Source: Solanum dulcamara
Taxonomy: Eukaryota; Streptophyta; Magnoliopsida; Solanales; Solanaceae
Assembly: GCF_947179165.1 (NCBI RefSeq)
Contig: NC_077239.1
Location: 32,998,134-33,062,133 of the forward strand
Length of the DNA: 64,000 nucleotides
Direction of reading: 5' to 3'
The position numbers were made by a program, and so were the translations under genes. The notes beneath the pieces were generated by a model. It had not been told where the DNA came from and searched no databases. It was given only the letters and a program-made list of their open reading frames with translations. Shown here one piece after another: positions 25,001 through 37,773 of this stretch; position 1 is the stretch's first letter; every line of letters starts with the position of its first letter.

Positions 25001-25990
25001 TAGCGTAACCGTTTGGTCCATCAGGGAGAGTTAGAACAGGAGTTGTAGTCAACTTTTCCTTTAACAGATGGAAGCTTCGTTCACAAGCATCAGTCCATTG
25101 GAATTTAGCCGCTTTTTGAGTCAGCCTTGTTAAAGGCGCTGAGATGGAAGCAAACCCTTCCACAAACTTTCTATAATACCCTGCTAACCCCAAGAAGCTT
25201 CGCACCTCCGTAGGGGTTGTAGGTCTTGGCCAAGTCTTTAAGGCCTCAATTTTCTATGTATCTACGCGAATACCATCAGTCCCAATAATGTGTCCCAGAA
25301 AAGCCACTGAAGTTAACCAAAATTCACATTTAGAGAACTTAGCGTACAATTGTTGGTGTTGAAGTACTCCCAGTACCACCCATAAATGATCTGTATGTTC
25401 CTTCTCTGATCATGAATAGACCAGAATATCATCAATAAATACAATTACGAATAAATCTAAAAATGGTTTGAACACTCGGTTCATTAGATCCATAAATATC
25501 GCTGGAGCGTTTGTCAGCCCAAAGGACATCATTTTGAACTCGTAATGCCCATACCAGGTCCTGAATGCGGTCTTTGGTATATCTGCCTCCCTTACCCACA
25601 CTTGATGATAGCCTGACCGCAGGTCTATCTTTGAAAAACATTGGGCACCCTACAACTGATCAAACAAATCATCAATCCTGGAGAGGGGATATCTGTTTTT
25701 AATTGTTACCTTATTCAGCTGCCTGTAGTCAATACACATTCGCAGCGATCCATCTTTGTTTTTCACAAACAGTACTGGTGCTCCCCATGGTGATGTACTA
25801 GGCCTAATAAACCCTTTCTCCAGTAGGTCCCTCAACTGTTCCTTTAGTTCTTTTAATTCCGTGGGTGCCATTCTATATGGGGGGATAGAAATAGGCTGAG
25901 TATCTGGGGGTACGTCTATAGTGAACTCTATTTCCCATTCTGGAGGGAGGCTTGGAAGTTTATCTGGAAACACATCTGGATATTCATTAA
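25000..25990 (-). pseudogene. pol: Element P reverse transcriptase
   Basis: The RT motifs appear in order on the minus strand: [20 protein letters not shown] and CIDYRQLNK (about 25700-25815), [12 protein letters not shown] just after a TAG stop at about 25650, [20 protein letters not shown] (about 25500-25560), the catalytic FIDDILVYS (25410-25436), and [18 protein letters not shown] (about 25150-25205). The catalytic Asp pair is kept. At least three in-frame stops are present. RT copies the element RNA into cDNA in the cytoplasmic particle. Confidence 0.9.
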
Positions 25991-26269
25991 CCACAGGCAC
26001 CGACTGAAGAGTTGGCACTTCACCTTCCAGATCGTGTACGCGGACTAAATGATAAATGTACCCCTTGTTAATCATTTTTCTTGCCTTAAGGTATGAAATA
26101 AGCCTACCTTTTGGTGACGCTGTGTTTCCTACCCATTCGACTATTGGTCCATCTGAGAACTGAAATCGAACCATTTTATTTTTACAATATACGTTAGTAT
26201 GACAAGAAGCTAGCCAATCCATGCCCATAATGACATCAAACTCCACCATATCTAACTCTATCAAATCAG

Positions 26270-26560
26270 CAAAGGTATGATGACTATACACATTTAGCAG
26301 GCAATGTCTATATACCTGCTTTACCATAATAGAGTCCCCTACTTGCATAGCAACCTTAAACGATTCTATTAACTCAGGCTTAATTCTAATTCTACTAGCA
26401 ACAAAAAGAGATATATATGATAAAGTAGAGCCTGGATCCATCAACGCATATACATCTTGAGAAAGGATTGATAATGTACCTGTGACCATATTCGGCAACA
26501 TTTCCTGGTCCTGTCTACTAGCTAAAGCATATATACGATTAGCAGGACCGCCAGAACTGG
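26270..26560 (-). pseudogene. pol: Element P protease domain
   Basis: It lies in the longest open segment (25650-26708, 352 codons). The active site is the DPGS motif in [14 protein letters not shown] (Asp codon at 26436-26438), the aspartic-protease form typical of plant Ty3/gypsy elements. [11 protein letters not shown] block follows about 70 residues later. It matures the polyprotein. This segment itself has no stop, although the whole polyprotein does. Confidence 0.85.
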
Positions 26561-26689
26561 AGGCTCTTCCACGGCCTCTACCGCAGCCTACTAGTGTCTG
26601 CATTCCCCGCCCCATCGGGCGCATAGCTACAGAAGAAGACGAACCTGCAACTGACCCAGTTGGCTGAGCCATACCACTTGGAGTACTTT

Positions 26690-27896
26690 TATGTTGACAC
26701 TTCCTCACAATATAGCCTTGACGGCCACAAGAAAAGAAAGCACATGTAGTCCAACGACATTCTCAAAAATGAGGCTTATTACAATAGGGACACTAGGGCA
26801 TCGGGGGTCTTGACTGTCGAGAACTCTGGTTCATCTGTGTACCTGAGGCTCTAGAGCTTTGACTGGCCCCCGAATATCTGGCGCTTTCAACTCGTCCACC
26901 TGGGAACTATGGAGGTACGCTCTGAACTGGTTGGGAGGGGTATCTACCAAACTGCTGGAACCGCCCGCTACGAAATTCCCCTAGATAACCAACTGACCTA
27001 GCCCTCTTCGGCTGACTCCTATCAAACCCTTTGTTAGGTTGACACCTTCTATGTCGCTCTTCTACCCCTTGGGTATATGCTTGTACCCGGGCAATATCCA
27101 TGCCTGGCTGAGAAGCCATGCCCATACAACTATCAACTAAATAAAGGTCCAAGCCCATAACATACCGATGCACCCTATCTGCCATATCCGCTACAACTAT
27201 GAGGGCATGTCTTGCCAGCAAGTCAAACTTGAGGCTATAGTCTCGAACACTCCTGCCGTTCTGCTTTAACTACAAGAATTTATCCACCCTGGATCATCTC
27301 ATTTCTGGAGGCAGGAAGTGGCTAAGAAAAGCTTCGACAAACTCATCTTATTCAGCTAGAGGAGCACCCTCGCCCCTTGATAACTCCCAAGACTCGTGCC
27401 AGTTAGCGGCTACATCACGTAGCCTATAGGAGGCCAATTCAACTGACTCAGTCTCTGAAGCCCTAATGATTCGTAGTGTACGTTGCATTTGTCGAATGAA
27501 TTCCTGTGGATCCTCTGCAGTTCTCGATCCATGAAATTCTGGGGGGTTGCAAGCTAGGAAATCACGGACCCTCAAGCTATCTTGCCTGTTGGCATCATCT
27601 GGGCCACGCCTCCGGGCCTGTCCTGCCATTAGCCCAGTTAATAGCTGCACGACATCTTTCATAACTCTATCCTCCACCCCTTGCTGTGAGATAGGAGGCT
27701 CCTGTACTGGAGGTTCGGGATCTGCAGCTGCTGCTGCTCCAAGCTCCTCTGGAGGTGGCGGCGTAGTAGAGCTCGCCGACTGGACTACAATCCTTGGCAT
27801 AGATTGGGCATGGGCCCTGGTAACTCTCGGGGTCTGACTAGTTTACCCTGTTGCTGACTTGCCCCTCTGGGCCATGGTCGCTTTCCTTGGAGGCAT
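26690..27896 (-). pseudogene. gag: Element P gag
   Basis: The start codon is at 27896 (MPPRKATMAQRGK). The frame meets a TAA after 17 codons, then runs through a Pro/Ala/Glu-rich linker and the capsid-like RVRDFLACNPPEFHGS, DPQEFIRQMQRTLRI and RLRDVAANWHESW blocks (27348-27800). A Gln/Arg/Ser-rich stretch follows (26907-27221). The zinc knuckle near 26700-26790 is degraded: the final Cys and CGRQG are seen, but the expected His is Tyr and the first Cys appears lost. Gag and pol share one frame, as in Tekay/Del elements. At least five stops are present, mostly C-to-T type. Confidence 0.85.
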
Positions 27897-28099
27897 TATT
27901 GTAAACATATAGATCGATTAGTGGAGGGTCATCCTAAAAGTACAGCTCTATCGCATGATCTAAGATAAGAAGAAAACAATATCCTAAATGTCCTGTAGCC
28001 TCCTATTTATAGATGTGGTGCACAACACACCGATAAACAAGCCTCTACCAGACACGGTCTGTGGACACTCCAAGAAAAGAACCGCTCTGATACCACTTC
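27897..28099 (-). mobile_element. Leader and primer-binding site of element P
   Basis: A leader of about 200 bases lies between gag and the LTR. The primer site is at 28084-28095 (minus strand tggtatcagagc, a perfect match to the initiator tRNA-Met form), followed by the usual four-base spacer and the LTR end. It shares words such as ctcctatttatagatgtggtg with the leaders of M and N. Confidence 0.85.
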
Positions 28100-28350
28100 T
28101 ATCATAACCCATCCCCGTAGGCCGTGATAGGTGCCCGAACATGGACACCCACGTGTACCCCGACCTATTATGCATAACCTGTCCCCTATTTATACTCAAC
28201 ATATATTAAGAGGAAAAGCAATATACAGCTGACAAGGCTGTTATAACACATAAGGGCATTTCGTAACACAAGTATACGCGAGCCGACAAGGCCGCCACAA
28301 CACCGGGAACGCCCCAAATTATAAGTCATACCAGTACAGCCATACATACC
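28100..28350 (-). mobile_element. 5' LTR of P, truncated after ~250 bases
   Basis: It starts tatcataacccatcccc, a decayed LTR end, and is nearly identical to 12376-12630 in the solo LTR. Homology stops at catacatacc, where a family-A LTR of the opposite orientation begins. The 5' promoter of P is therefore gone. Confidence 0.85.
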
Positions 28351-31303
28351 CAGAATGTGATAACCCATGAGAGGAAAGGTTAGAAATAAGGTCATGAGAA
28401 GTCGGAAGGAGTTGGAGGCCAAGTAACGAGTCGTAGAACTCAATTTACCTACGTAAGCTACTAATTTAGAAGTCTTATAAACCTGAGCTATTTAAGAACA
28501 TACCAAACTTACATAGCACGGATTACATAGGCTCTTAAAATAAGACAAGATTACTAACCCATAAGGAAGAGAAGAGAAGGACACGTGGCAGTCTAGGAAG
28601 GCGACACATGGCAGCACCTCAAGAAAGCAGGTGACCTACCTACTTGGGTCAAGTAGGTGACCCACCTACTTAGGGGTGGGCCCCACCAAGGACATGTGGG
28701 AGCCCCTTATTGTCTGCATGGTTGATGTGGCCCAATAGGGGCTGGACACGTATCACCCTATAGGGATGACATGTGTCACCTCCTAATGAGGTGTATATAT
28801 GTGTGTTTGGATGACTACTAAGTCATTTCTTATTCTATTTGGAGCTGAAACTTCAGCAAACAAAAGAGAGAAAACGCTGGAGGAAAAACAAAGGCAGCCA
28901 CTGTTTGGAAGAATTAAAGGTAAGTTCCACAATTTTTCCTCCGTGAATTAATTGTGTAGGGTGTTCCTCAACCAAGGGAAGGTGTATATATGTATATTAT
29001 GGTGCCTACAGAACCGTGTTTTCATGTTTTACACTTGGAAGGAATGAGAGAAAGCTGAAAAGAAACCTAGAGGGCCAAGAGAGAAGGCTACGGGTTGGGG
29101 CTGCCAAGGTAAGCCTCTGAGTTTTCTTCCATGAATTAATTATTTGAGGTGTCCCATGGATATATAATGGTGTTTTATAACATAAAATTTCAATTTGTGA
29201 TAGAGGAGAAGTGACACAAACAGACCGCTCAATTTCAGCACGTTCGAAGAAGTTTCGAGTTGCAATTTGGCAGTTGTGGCCAATTTTGGGTAAGGTAAGG
29301 TTTCTCCTTTTAATTTAGACTTTATGGTGTTGTTATGGAGTGTATTATATGCCCTGTGTGTGTCTGGAAACGTAAAAATGGTATAGGAATGCTTGACGTT
29401 GGAGACAATCCAAATTGTAGTCGCTATAGTTAAATTATCATCGAAGAGAAGTGTTGTGCTTGTGGTGTGATATTGCAGGTGTGTGGGGGTTTGTTGCAGG
29501 GCCTAAATGTGTTCTAATAGGGGAGTGTTTTATGCTTTTTGCATCCACACGACCCCTCATTTTGTATAATTAAAGGCTTTGTGAAATAAAGACTAGAAAC
29601 CCTATTTTGATATCGTAATTTTCAGCAAGTGGTTTGGAGCTTGTGTTATTTAATGTTGCCATGTTTTAGGTGAATATATGCTACAGGATGTTGTTGTTAG
29701 TTGTCTATAGTGATTAGGGATGTAATTGGAAATTTGGATAGGGCATATTATAGGGGAGGTGTTGCCCAATTTTCGTTAACGCCTTAACTAATTAAAAGAC
29801 CTAGTCTAGGAGACGAACAAGGACATAGGTTCCATAAATACCAAGGTGCAACTGAAGGCACTGAAAAGTTTAAGGTTGTTGATACTCGCATTGCTTCCAT
29901 GTTAAATAGTTTTGGAGGACGATGACGTGGATGTGATTAAGAAAAGTCCATACGAGGTATGTGAAGCTTTCTCTTGGCATGTTGTGGGAATAAGTATGTG
30001 AAACTATCTCTTCTTTCTTTTGGCATGTCTTACATGTAGACTATGGACGATGTAAGCTTTGGTGCAACTTCATTCTTAGGTTCTGAATATGACTTCTGGA
30101 CTCTTAATCACTTCTGGATGTTAAGACTCTTAAAGTAAATAAACTCTTATTCCTCGAGTCTTCTATGTGACTGTATAGTGATTGATTAGACAAAACTCTT
30201 CTTTTAAAAGAGAAAGGCTCTGAGATAACTAATGTTCAGACTGCTATAAGATATTTCACACTGGTATATGTCTAAGAGTTCCAAAACTCCTTTTTACTTA
30301 GTCCTTAGTGACATTTAGTGGGTATACGTCAGATACTTCCTACCCTGATCTCCAAGTGATGGTTCTCTTCATGACTTCATTGAGTCTCACATAATGATTT
30401 AATTATGTTTTGTTTCTCACTACTCTACTCGTGTATACTGTAACACTTCTTCTCCAAGTCCCGGGCCGGTTATCGGATTCAAGCTTAATTCCACGGCATT
30501 GTTCATCGCACCCTCACTAGAGGGCAGGGTATATATATATATATATATATATGTGATGATGTGATGATGTGATGATGTGATGATGTGATGATGTGTTGTA
30601 ATAAAGAGGTGATGGTTCTATATATATGATTTATCGGATCCCTGATAGGGCCGGCTATGTTGAAAACTTGAGCATGCATGATTTTACTTTCCCAGGTATA
30701 GGTTCCTAATTTGATATTTTATCCCCTGCTTCTCTATTTCAGATATGCTTCCAATTATATTATGTTATGTTTTACATACTCAATATATATGTCGTACTGA
30801 CCCCCTTTCTTTGGGGGGCTGCATTTCATGCCCGTAGGTACAGATACAGGTTTTGGGAGTCCTTCAGTTAGGATTCCGTTCAGCTCAACTGAAAGAGGCT
30901 CTATTGTATCAGAGCCTAGTTTTTGATACTAGCCACTGATGTATATAATTGTTTTTGGTTATTCAGGGGTATGGTGAGGGCCCTATCCCACCATATGTTG
31001 TCATTATTATTTTAGAGGTCTGCAGACATGTATATGTGGGTTGTATATATAAGTTTGGTTCAGCTGGGTCTACATGATGTATGGTATATGTTATTATGTT
31101 ATAGTAGCCTTGTTGGCTTGCATGCCCTTTTATGATGTGATACAAATGAAAGTGGCTACAGGTTTATGAAAATGCTATTACCCAATAGGATTATGATGTA
31201 TAGTATTGTGTTATTTACAGTTCGACTTGGCCATAACTAATAAATATGTATACGGGGGTCCAGGTCGGACCCCAGTCACGGCCTATGGGGTTGGGTCTTG
31301 ATA
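28351..31303 (+). mobile_element. Forward family-A LTR, 5'-truncated
   Basis: It is co-linear with the N LTR from about its base 110 (agaatgtgataaccc versus ggatgtgatacccc) to a decayed terminus (gggttgggtcttgata). The U3 repeats and TATA-like run are at about 28590-28800, the intron-like pair at 29295-29499, and the microsatellite at 30530-30597. No primer site follows. Instead family-B RT sequence begins directly, so it is a truncated or solo LTR. Confidence 0.8.
30530..30597 (+). repeat. Compound microsatellite (TA)n plus (GTGATGAT)n
   Basis: About 11 TA units (30530-30552) are followed by about five copies of an 8-base gatgatgt unit (30553-30597). It lies inside the family-A LTR. The N LTR has a single equivalent (gatgatgtg near 45338), so this is local expansion. 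Confidence 0.85.
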
Positions 31304-34079
31304 GAAAGATTGATACAAATATGGGTTTCATAAGGATAAGTATTTCACCATGGGGTACTCCGATGTTGTTTCCTATAAAGAAGGATGCGTCAGAAAGAAA
31401 TCGATATGTATTTGATGGGGAATTCACTGCTGATAGATCTCGTCCAGCATGTGTATAGATAACCCGCCATTGAATAAGGTCATAATAAAGAGTAAGTATC
31501 CCATTCCAAAAATAGATGATTTATTTGATTAACTCTAACGTGCAAGTCACCTCTCCACGATTGACCTCAGTTCCAATTAACATCAATTGAGGGTAAGAGA
31601 GTGTGATATTCCCAAAATGGCTTTTCGGACATGGTATGGTCATTTTGAATTTGTAGTAATGTCATTTGGTTTGACTAATGCTCCCGCGATATTCATGAAT
31701 TTGATAAATTATATTTTCAAGCCATACGTAGACATGTTTGTAGTGGTGTTGATGACATCTTGATTTATCCTCGAAATGAAGAAGATCATATGGGTCACTT
31801 GAGGATTGAGTTGCAAACATTAAGAGAGAAGCAATTATTTTCTAAATTTAGTAGCTGGGAGTTTTGGCTGAGGGAAGTTGCATTTCTTGGCCATGTGGTG
31901 TTCGGTGATGAGATTAAATTAGATCTAAAGAAAATGGAGGCAGTTAAGAATTGGCTTAGACCATTATCTCCTGTGGACATTAGAAGCTTTTTGGGCTTAG
32001 ATGGATACTATAGAAGTTTTATTGAAGGGTTTTCATTTATTGCTTCTCGTTTAACTAAGTTGACACAAAAGAAGGAAAAATTTCAATGGTCGGATAAATG
32101 TGAGAAAAGTTTCCAAATATTGAAGGACAGTCTCACGTCGACTTCTATTATGACATTGCCCAAAGGTTAGGATGGGTTTATTATTTATTGTGATGCTTCA
32201 CATATTGGTTTGGGTTGTGTCTTGATGCAAAAGGTAAGGTTATAGACTATGCCTGAAGGCAACTTAAAGTGCATGAAAGGAACTATCCAAATAATGATCT
32301 TGAACTTGCGATGCTTGTGTTGGCTTTGAAAATTTTGTGCTATTATCTTTATGGGGTTCATGTTGATGTGTTTACCGGCCACAAAAGCTTGAAATATTGT
32401 TTAGTCAAAGGGACTTGAACCTTAGACAAAGGAGTTGGCTTAAACTCCTAAAGGACTATGACATGACCATATTGTACCATCTGGAAAAGGCAAATATTAT
32501 ATATGATGCTCTTAGTCGGTTGTCTATGGATAGTGTTGCACATGTTAAGGAAGGTAAGAGGTAATTGGTTAAAGAGGTCCATAGATTGGCATGTTTAGGT
32601 GTGCATTTGGTTGATTCCAATTATGGAGTCATTCTTACAACTAATGGTTTGGAATTGTCTCTTGTGGTAGACGTCAAGGACAACTAAGTCAATGATTGAA
32701 TTTTGGTTAAATTGCAGAAGTTGTTTGCCGAAAAAGCCATTGAGGCTTTCTCCCTATGGGTAGATGGGGTACTACATTACCAAGGCTTTTTTGTGTTCCA
32801 AATGTTGATGGATTAAGAGAGTTTATATTGAATGAGGACCATAGTTCTCAATATTCAATTCATCTAGGATCCATTAAGATGTATCGTGATTTGAGGGAAG
32901 TATATTGGTGGAATGGCATAAAGGACATAGTAGAGTTCGTAGCTAAGTATCCTAATTGTCAACAAGTGAAAGTTGAACATCAAATGCCAGGATGTCTAGC
33001 TCAAGAAATTAAAATCCCTACTTGGAAGTAGGAAGATGTGAATATGGACTTTGTCACGGATTTCCCTCATACTAGAAGACTACATGATTCTATTTGGGTT
33101 GTTGTGGAACGAATGAATAAATCGACATATTTCCTATCAGATAAGACTTCTTAAGGTTCCGAAGACTATGCTAAGTTGTACATTCATGAACTTGTAAAAC
33201 TTCATGGTGTTCCTTTATTGATTATATCAGATAGATGTACTCAATTCAATTCATATTTTTGGAAGTCATTCCAAAAATATCTTGGTACTAGAGTTAAGCT
33301 AAGTACCGCTTGCCATCCTCAAACCAACGGACAATCCTAAAGAACGACTCAAACCTTGGAGGATATGTTAAGGGCATGTGTGATTTATACTAAAGGAAGT
33401 TGGGATGATCATTTTCCATTGATTGAATTTGCCTATAATAATAGTTATCACTCTAGCATCCAAATGGCTCATTTTTAAGTCTTGTATGGGAGAAGATGTA
33501 GGTCTCCAGTGGGGTGGTTTGAAGTGGGTAAGATGGCATTGATTGGTCCATATTGGGTAGTTGATGCAATGGAAAATGTAAGGCTCATAAGAGAGAGATT
33601 GAAGATGGCTCAAAGTCATCAAAAGTCCTATTCGAACACGACCAGTACAGTTGTTCCTATTTCATTTTAGGAGAGAGATTGAATTTGATGTGGAGTATAT
33701 GGTGTATTTGAAGATTTCACCTATAAAAGGGGTAATGCAATTTGGTAAGAAAGGGAAGTTGAGTTCTAGATATGTAGGACCCTATAGAATGTTGAAGTGT
33801 ATTAGCAAAATGGCATATGAGTTAGACTTTCTACTTGAGTTGTCTTTGGTTAATTCAGTAATTCATGTGATAATGTTGAGGAAGTTTGTGGATGATCCCA
33901 ATTCTATTATACCAAAGGATAATGTGAGTATTGAAGAGAATTTTACTTATGAGGAGATTTCGCTTGAAATTTTAGACTAGCAAGTGAAGAGGTTAAGAAA
34001 TAAAGATGTTGAGTCCGTCAAAGTGTTATGGAGGAATCAACAAGTAAAGAGTGCTGCGTGGGAAGTAGATTGGACATGA
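31304..34079 (+). pseudogene. pol: pol remnant of a forward family-B element (RT, RNase H, integrase, chromodomain)
   Basis: RT starts in mid-domain (GFIRISISPWGTPMLF), where a family-A LTR cuts it. [16 protein letters not shown] and a VDDILIYP catalytic block at about 31745-31775 follow, the latter reached only across a one-base frameshift. FLGLDGYYRSFIEGF lies near 31990-32040. RNase H (CDASHIGLG) is near 32190. The integrase zinc region (32830-32970) and core (33040-33460) follow. Of the acidic triad both Asp are recognisable, but the Glu codon appears as TAA ([17 protein letters not shown]). The chromodomain-like tail VKRLRNKDVESVKVLWRN ends near 34079. No 5' half is attached. Confidence 0.85.
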
Positions 34080-34324
34080 TCAAGTAGTTGTTCATGATCA
34101 AATCTATTAAACTCTTACATTTAATTTGCATATGTCATTCATATGCATGCATGATTGATGAAAATAATTATTTTCTCAAATACTATGTCTTATGTTAAGA
34201 ATGAAGTTTACATGTTCTATACATTTCTCAAAGTGTCTTCACGTTCATGTTGGGTTTCTAGTCCTTTTTCCATGTCCTTCCTATATTAGTTTAATCTTGT
34301 TGATGAATGTTCCCAAGGGTATAT
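34080..34324 (+). mobile_element. 3' untranslated region and polypurine tract of the forward family-B element
   Basis: About 245 A/T-rich bases without a gene. They end in gttcccaagggtatat directly before the LTR start, the same tract-LTR arrangement as at 18646 and 39836 on the minus strand. Confidence 0.65.
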
Positions 34325-36578
34325 TGTAACATTCCTTAAAATGCTCACAAGTACCTTAAAAAAGCCTTGGGAATATTCCGCTCACGTAATGCATTATCAT
34401 TAATCTTTTTGTAAAATTGTAGTCTGGAATATCAATCAGGGGGTCAAACTTGCGGGAAAATGGTCTCGGTGGATTTTTAGGAATCTTATATCAAAAGATA
34501 TGTTTTTCAAGAAACTGAGCAAAATAGTGAGGTGCGCGCATCTTCGCATCGCGGACTTGATCTTGTTCGGTGAAGTTTTTCTCTAATTTAAAATCTGGCC
34601 AAAAACTCATTCGCTCAAAATTGGCCTATCATGGATCACCTCCGGGTAACCGACCTGGGCGACATTTTTTATCTGAATTTAGCTTTAAGTAAGGGCACTT
34701 TAGACTTTTCTCTAATTGTTAGTTAATGAACCTCGATGTTTTAGGGCCTAATTCTACTCTATAAAATACCCTAAACCTCTAATTATATTCATTATTCTAT
34801 AATTAAATACCTACTCAAATATTTCTCTCTCTACAAATGACTTTCAAGAACTCCATTGAATATTTCAAAGAAATTCACTCAAGCTTTACATCAAAACTCT
34901 CAATTTCTTCAAAATTATTTGATTTTCTCACTCAAGGTATGTGGGTATTGGTTCATGGACTCTTTCATCCATTAAGTCTAATTAATTTTCTCAAGTTTTC
35001 TATTAAATTAAAGTATGGGATTTTATGGGTTTTATGATCTTTATTCCAATTGCATGAATTATGATTCAAATTATGATTATGAGTCTATTTTGATATAAAT
35101 TGATGGTTATTGCATTGAATTGAAGAGCTTTTTCATGAATTCTCTTATATTGATCTCTAGGATTCATAATGTGAATTACGGGTATTTTCAATTATACTTC
35201 CAAATGATATTATATTTATGAATTGTGTATGGGCTGATAGAAAGTATATGATCATCCATGTTTTCAAGTCAATTTCATGATTTTCAAGTCAGTTGATCAT
35301 GCATTCGTTACTTACCCTAATTTCAAGTATAAACTATGATCATAAATTTTCAAGTTATATTCTATGAGAATTTTATTTAATGATTTCAAAGGTATTATCA
35401 TGAATCTCATTCAAATTTATTATGCATTTGAGTTTTACTCTAAATTCAAGCATGAATTATGATTAAGAATTACAAGTACGTTCAAGGTATGAATTTCATG
35501 CAAGTTTTGAAGTAAGGGGACTTAGGTCCCTTATGTGGTGACCTAGGGCCTACCTATATGAATTATGCAAATATAATTATTATGATGAAAGGATAATTCT
35601 CACATTATAAGTATATTATGAAAATGTGCTACTCTATGATTTCAAACCTATGACCATGACTATGATATATGTCATTATGATTTCTATGCTATGTATGTAT
35701 TTCGTGGGATTTGACTTAGCACCGAGTGGACTTGAGGTGGGGGCCCTACTAAAAGCCCTAGTATCAACCTCATGTCTCTTAAACTACATGCCACTGTAGA
35801 TTGCCTTCATGGCCTAGCTATTGGATCCATATATAGCGTATGTATGACCCACCTAGCGGGGTAGATTCTATCTTGGCAAGTAGATTCTCCTTTTTCTTCA
35901 TTGTATGGAGAGACAATGGGATTCTATATTATAGCTCGCATGATCTTATTGTCGGTTAAGGTTCCTATCCCACATATGTATGATCTCATATGCTTTTTCA
36001 TGATCTCAATTATTCTTTTTAAATACTTTGGTCATTATGATTTTCTCATGAATTGACTTATCTCATCTTATCATGTGTTTTACTTAACCATTGCTTCCCA
36101 TGATTTATGTTGCATGTCTTCCCCTCATACTTAGTACATTCCAACGTACTAATGCATACTTTTTGCCTACATTGTCTCATAATGTAGTGGTTAAGGTTGC
36201 AGATCATCTTTATCGATGTGGCTAGGTAAGCTTTCCTATCCAGTGGTATTTTTGGTGAGTCCTCATTTATTGGGGACTAGTAATCGAGTTGGATATTATT
36301 TTTAAAGACTTTTGTTATGTTTGGTATTGAGGGTGAGATACGTACATCTCTTATCCCCTGTCCATGTTCATGAATAGAGGCATCTAGTTGGATAAATATT
36401 TTGACTCGATGGCGTCATGTGACATTCTTTATTTACTATTCATGGTCTAGACTCTCTTATAATGTTTCCGTTTTACTTTACCTTATGTTATGCTTATGAT
36501 ATAAACAAGAGGCTTGGTTGAAACTCTTCAGGATTTTGACTTCTATGTTACAATTAGGCCCTAGGTCGGGTCGGGACA
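34325..36578 (+). mobile_element. Complete forward family-B 3' LTR (2254 bp)
   Basis: It runs from tgtaacattcc to ggtcgggtcgggaca, with the polypurine tract on the left and aagta as the candidate right target duplication. A short variable module (gcgcgcatc, cgcatcgcggac) lies at about 34525-34680, followed by a taaaatacc TATA-like word and a CT-rich start-site-like stretch at about 34820. No gene is seen inside. Confidence 0.85.
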
Positions 36579-37773
36579 AAGTATGAGGACTCACCACACT
36601 AATCTTCAATGGAACACAAACTTGCCAGGAAAATAGGATGGAGCGTCTATCTCTATAGTGTGATATAATGTAGGCAAAGAAGTATGCGCTAGTATGTTTG
36701 AATGTACTATAGATGTAGGGAATGCAATGCATAAATAAAAACCATGTTGTGCAGATGAACATTTCACATAGCATGATAAGATAAGTAGTAAAACAATAAG
36801 TAGTCCTAAGAAAGATCAATAAATAACAATAAAATTTAAGAGTATCATATAAAAGTAAATAGATAGAGTAGTCTTTTAAAACATCATAAGGACCATACAT
36901 ATTTATGATATACCCATAACCAATATTAAGACCATACGAGCTAGTATATGTAATCCCGGTGTCTCCAAATATATCAGAAAAAGAGAAATCTACTTGTCAA
37001 TGTAGACTCTACCCCATTAAATAGGTGATCACGCTTGGTGGATCCACTAGTGAGGCCATATTAGTAATATAATAATACTATGGTGGCAACGTAGTTTAAA
37101 GGACTAGAGGTTGCTACTAGGGCTTTTGATAGCCCCCACCCCTCAAAGTCCTCTTAGTGCTAAGTCAACATCCCGCGGAATACATATCATATCATAATCA
37201 TAAATCATACTTATCATAAATCATAAGCTTTTCATAATCGTACTTCATAAAATTGTTTATAGCAATAGCTCATCATCGTGTGATTCATGTAATGTGGGTG
37301 AATGCGTTTCATCATTACGAATCTTTTTCATAGAAACATGATTAGGTTCATAAGTCACCTATAATCATAAAACATGCTTGCATACTTGAAAGTCATGATC
37401 ATAGCTTATACTTGAAATTAGGGAATAAAAATGAATACATGATCAATTGACTTGGAAAACATTAAATTTGATTAAAAACATGCATGATCATATAATTTAT
37501 ATCAACCCATACATAATTAACTAAAATAATATCAATTGAAAGTATAATTGAAAATACCCCTAATCGATATAATGAATCCTAAAGATCAATGTAGTAAAAT
37601 TCATAGAAAAACTCTTCAATTCTATGAAATAATCATCAATTATATTGAAATAAGATCATAATCATAATTGGAAATCGTAATTGATGCAATTGGAATAGGG
37701 ACAATAAACCCATAAAAATACATACTTTAATTGATTGAAAAAGTAGAAAATTTATTGGGCTCCATGGGTGAAA
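36579..37773 (-). mobile_element. Reverse family-B LTR fragment
   Basis: It is co-linear with the middle of the reverse LTRs at 7867 and 37774, beginning in ggactcaccac about 300 bases into the LTR. It is bounded on the left by the end of the forward LTR and on the right by a complete reverse LTR. It is the target DNA of one or both neighbours. Confidence 0.75.
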
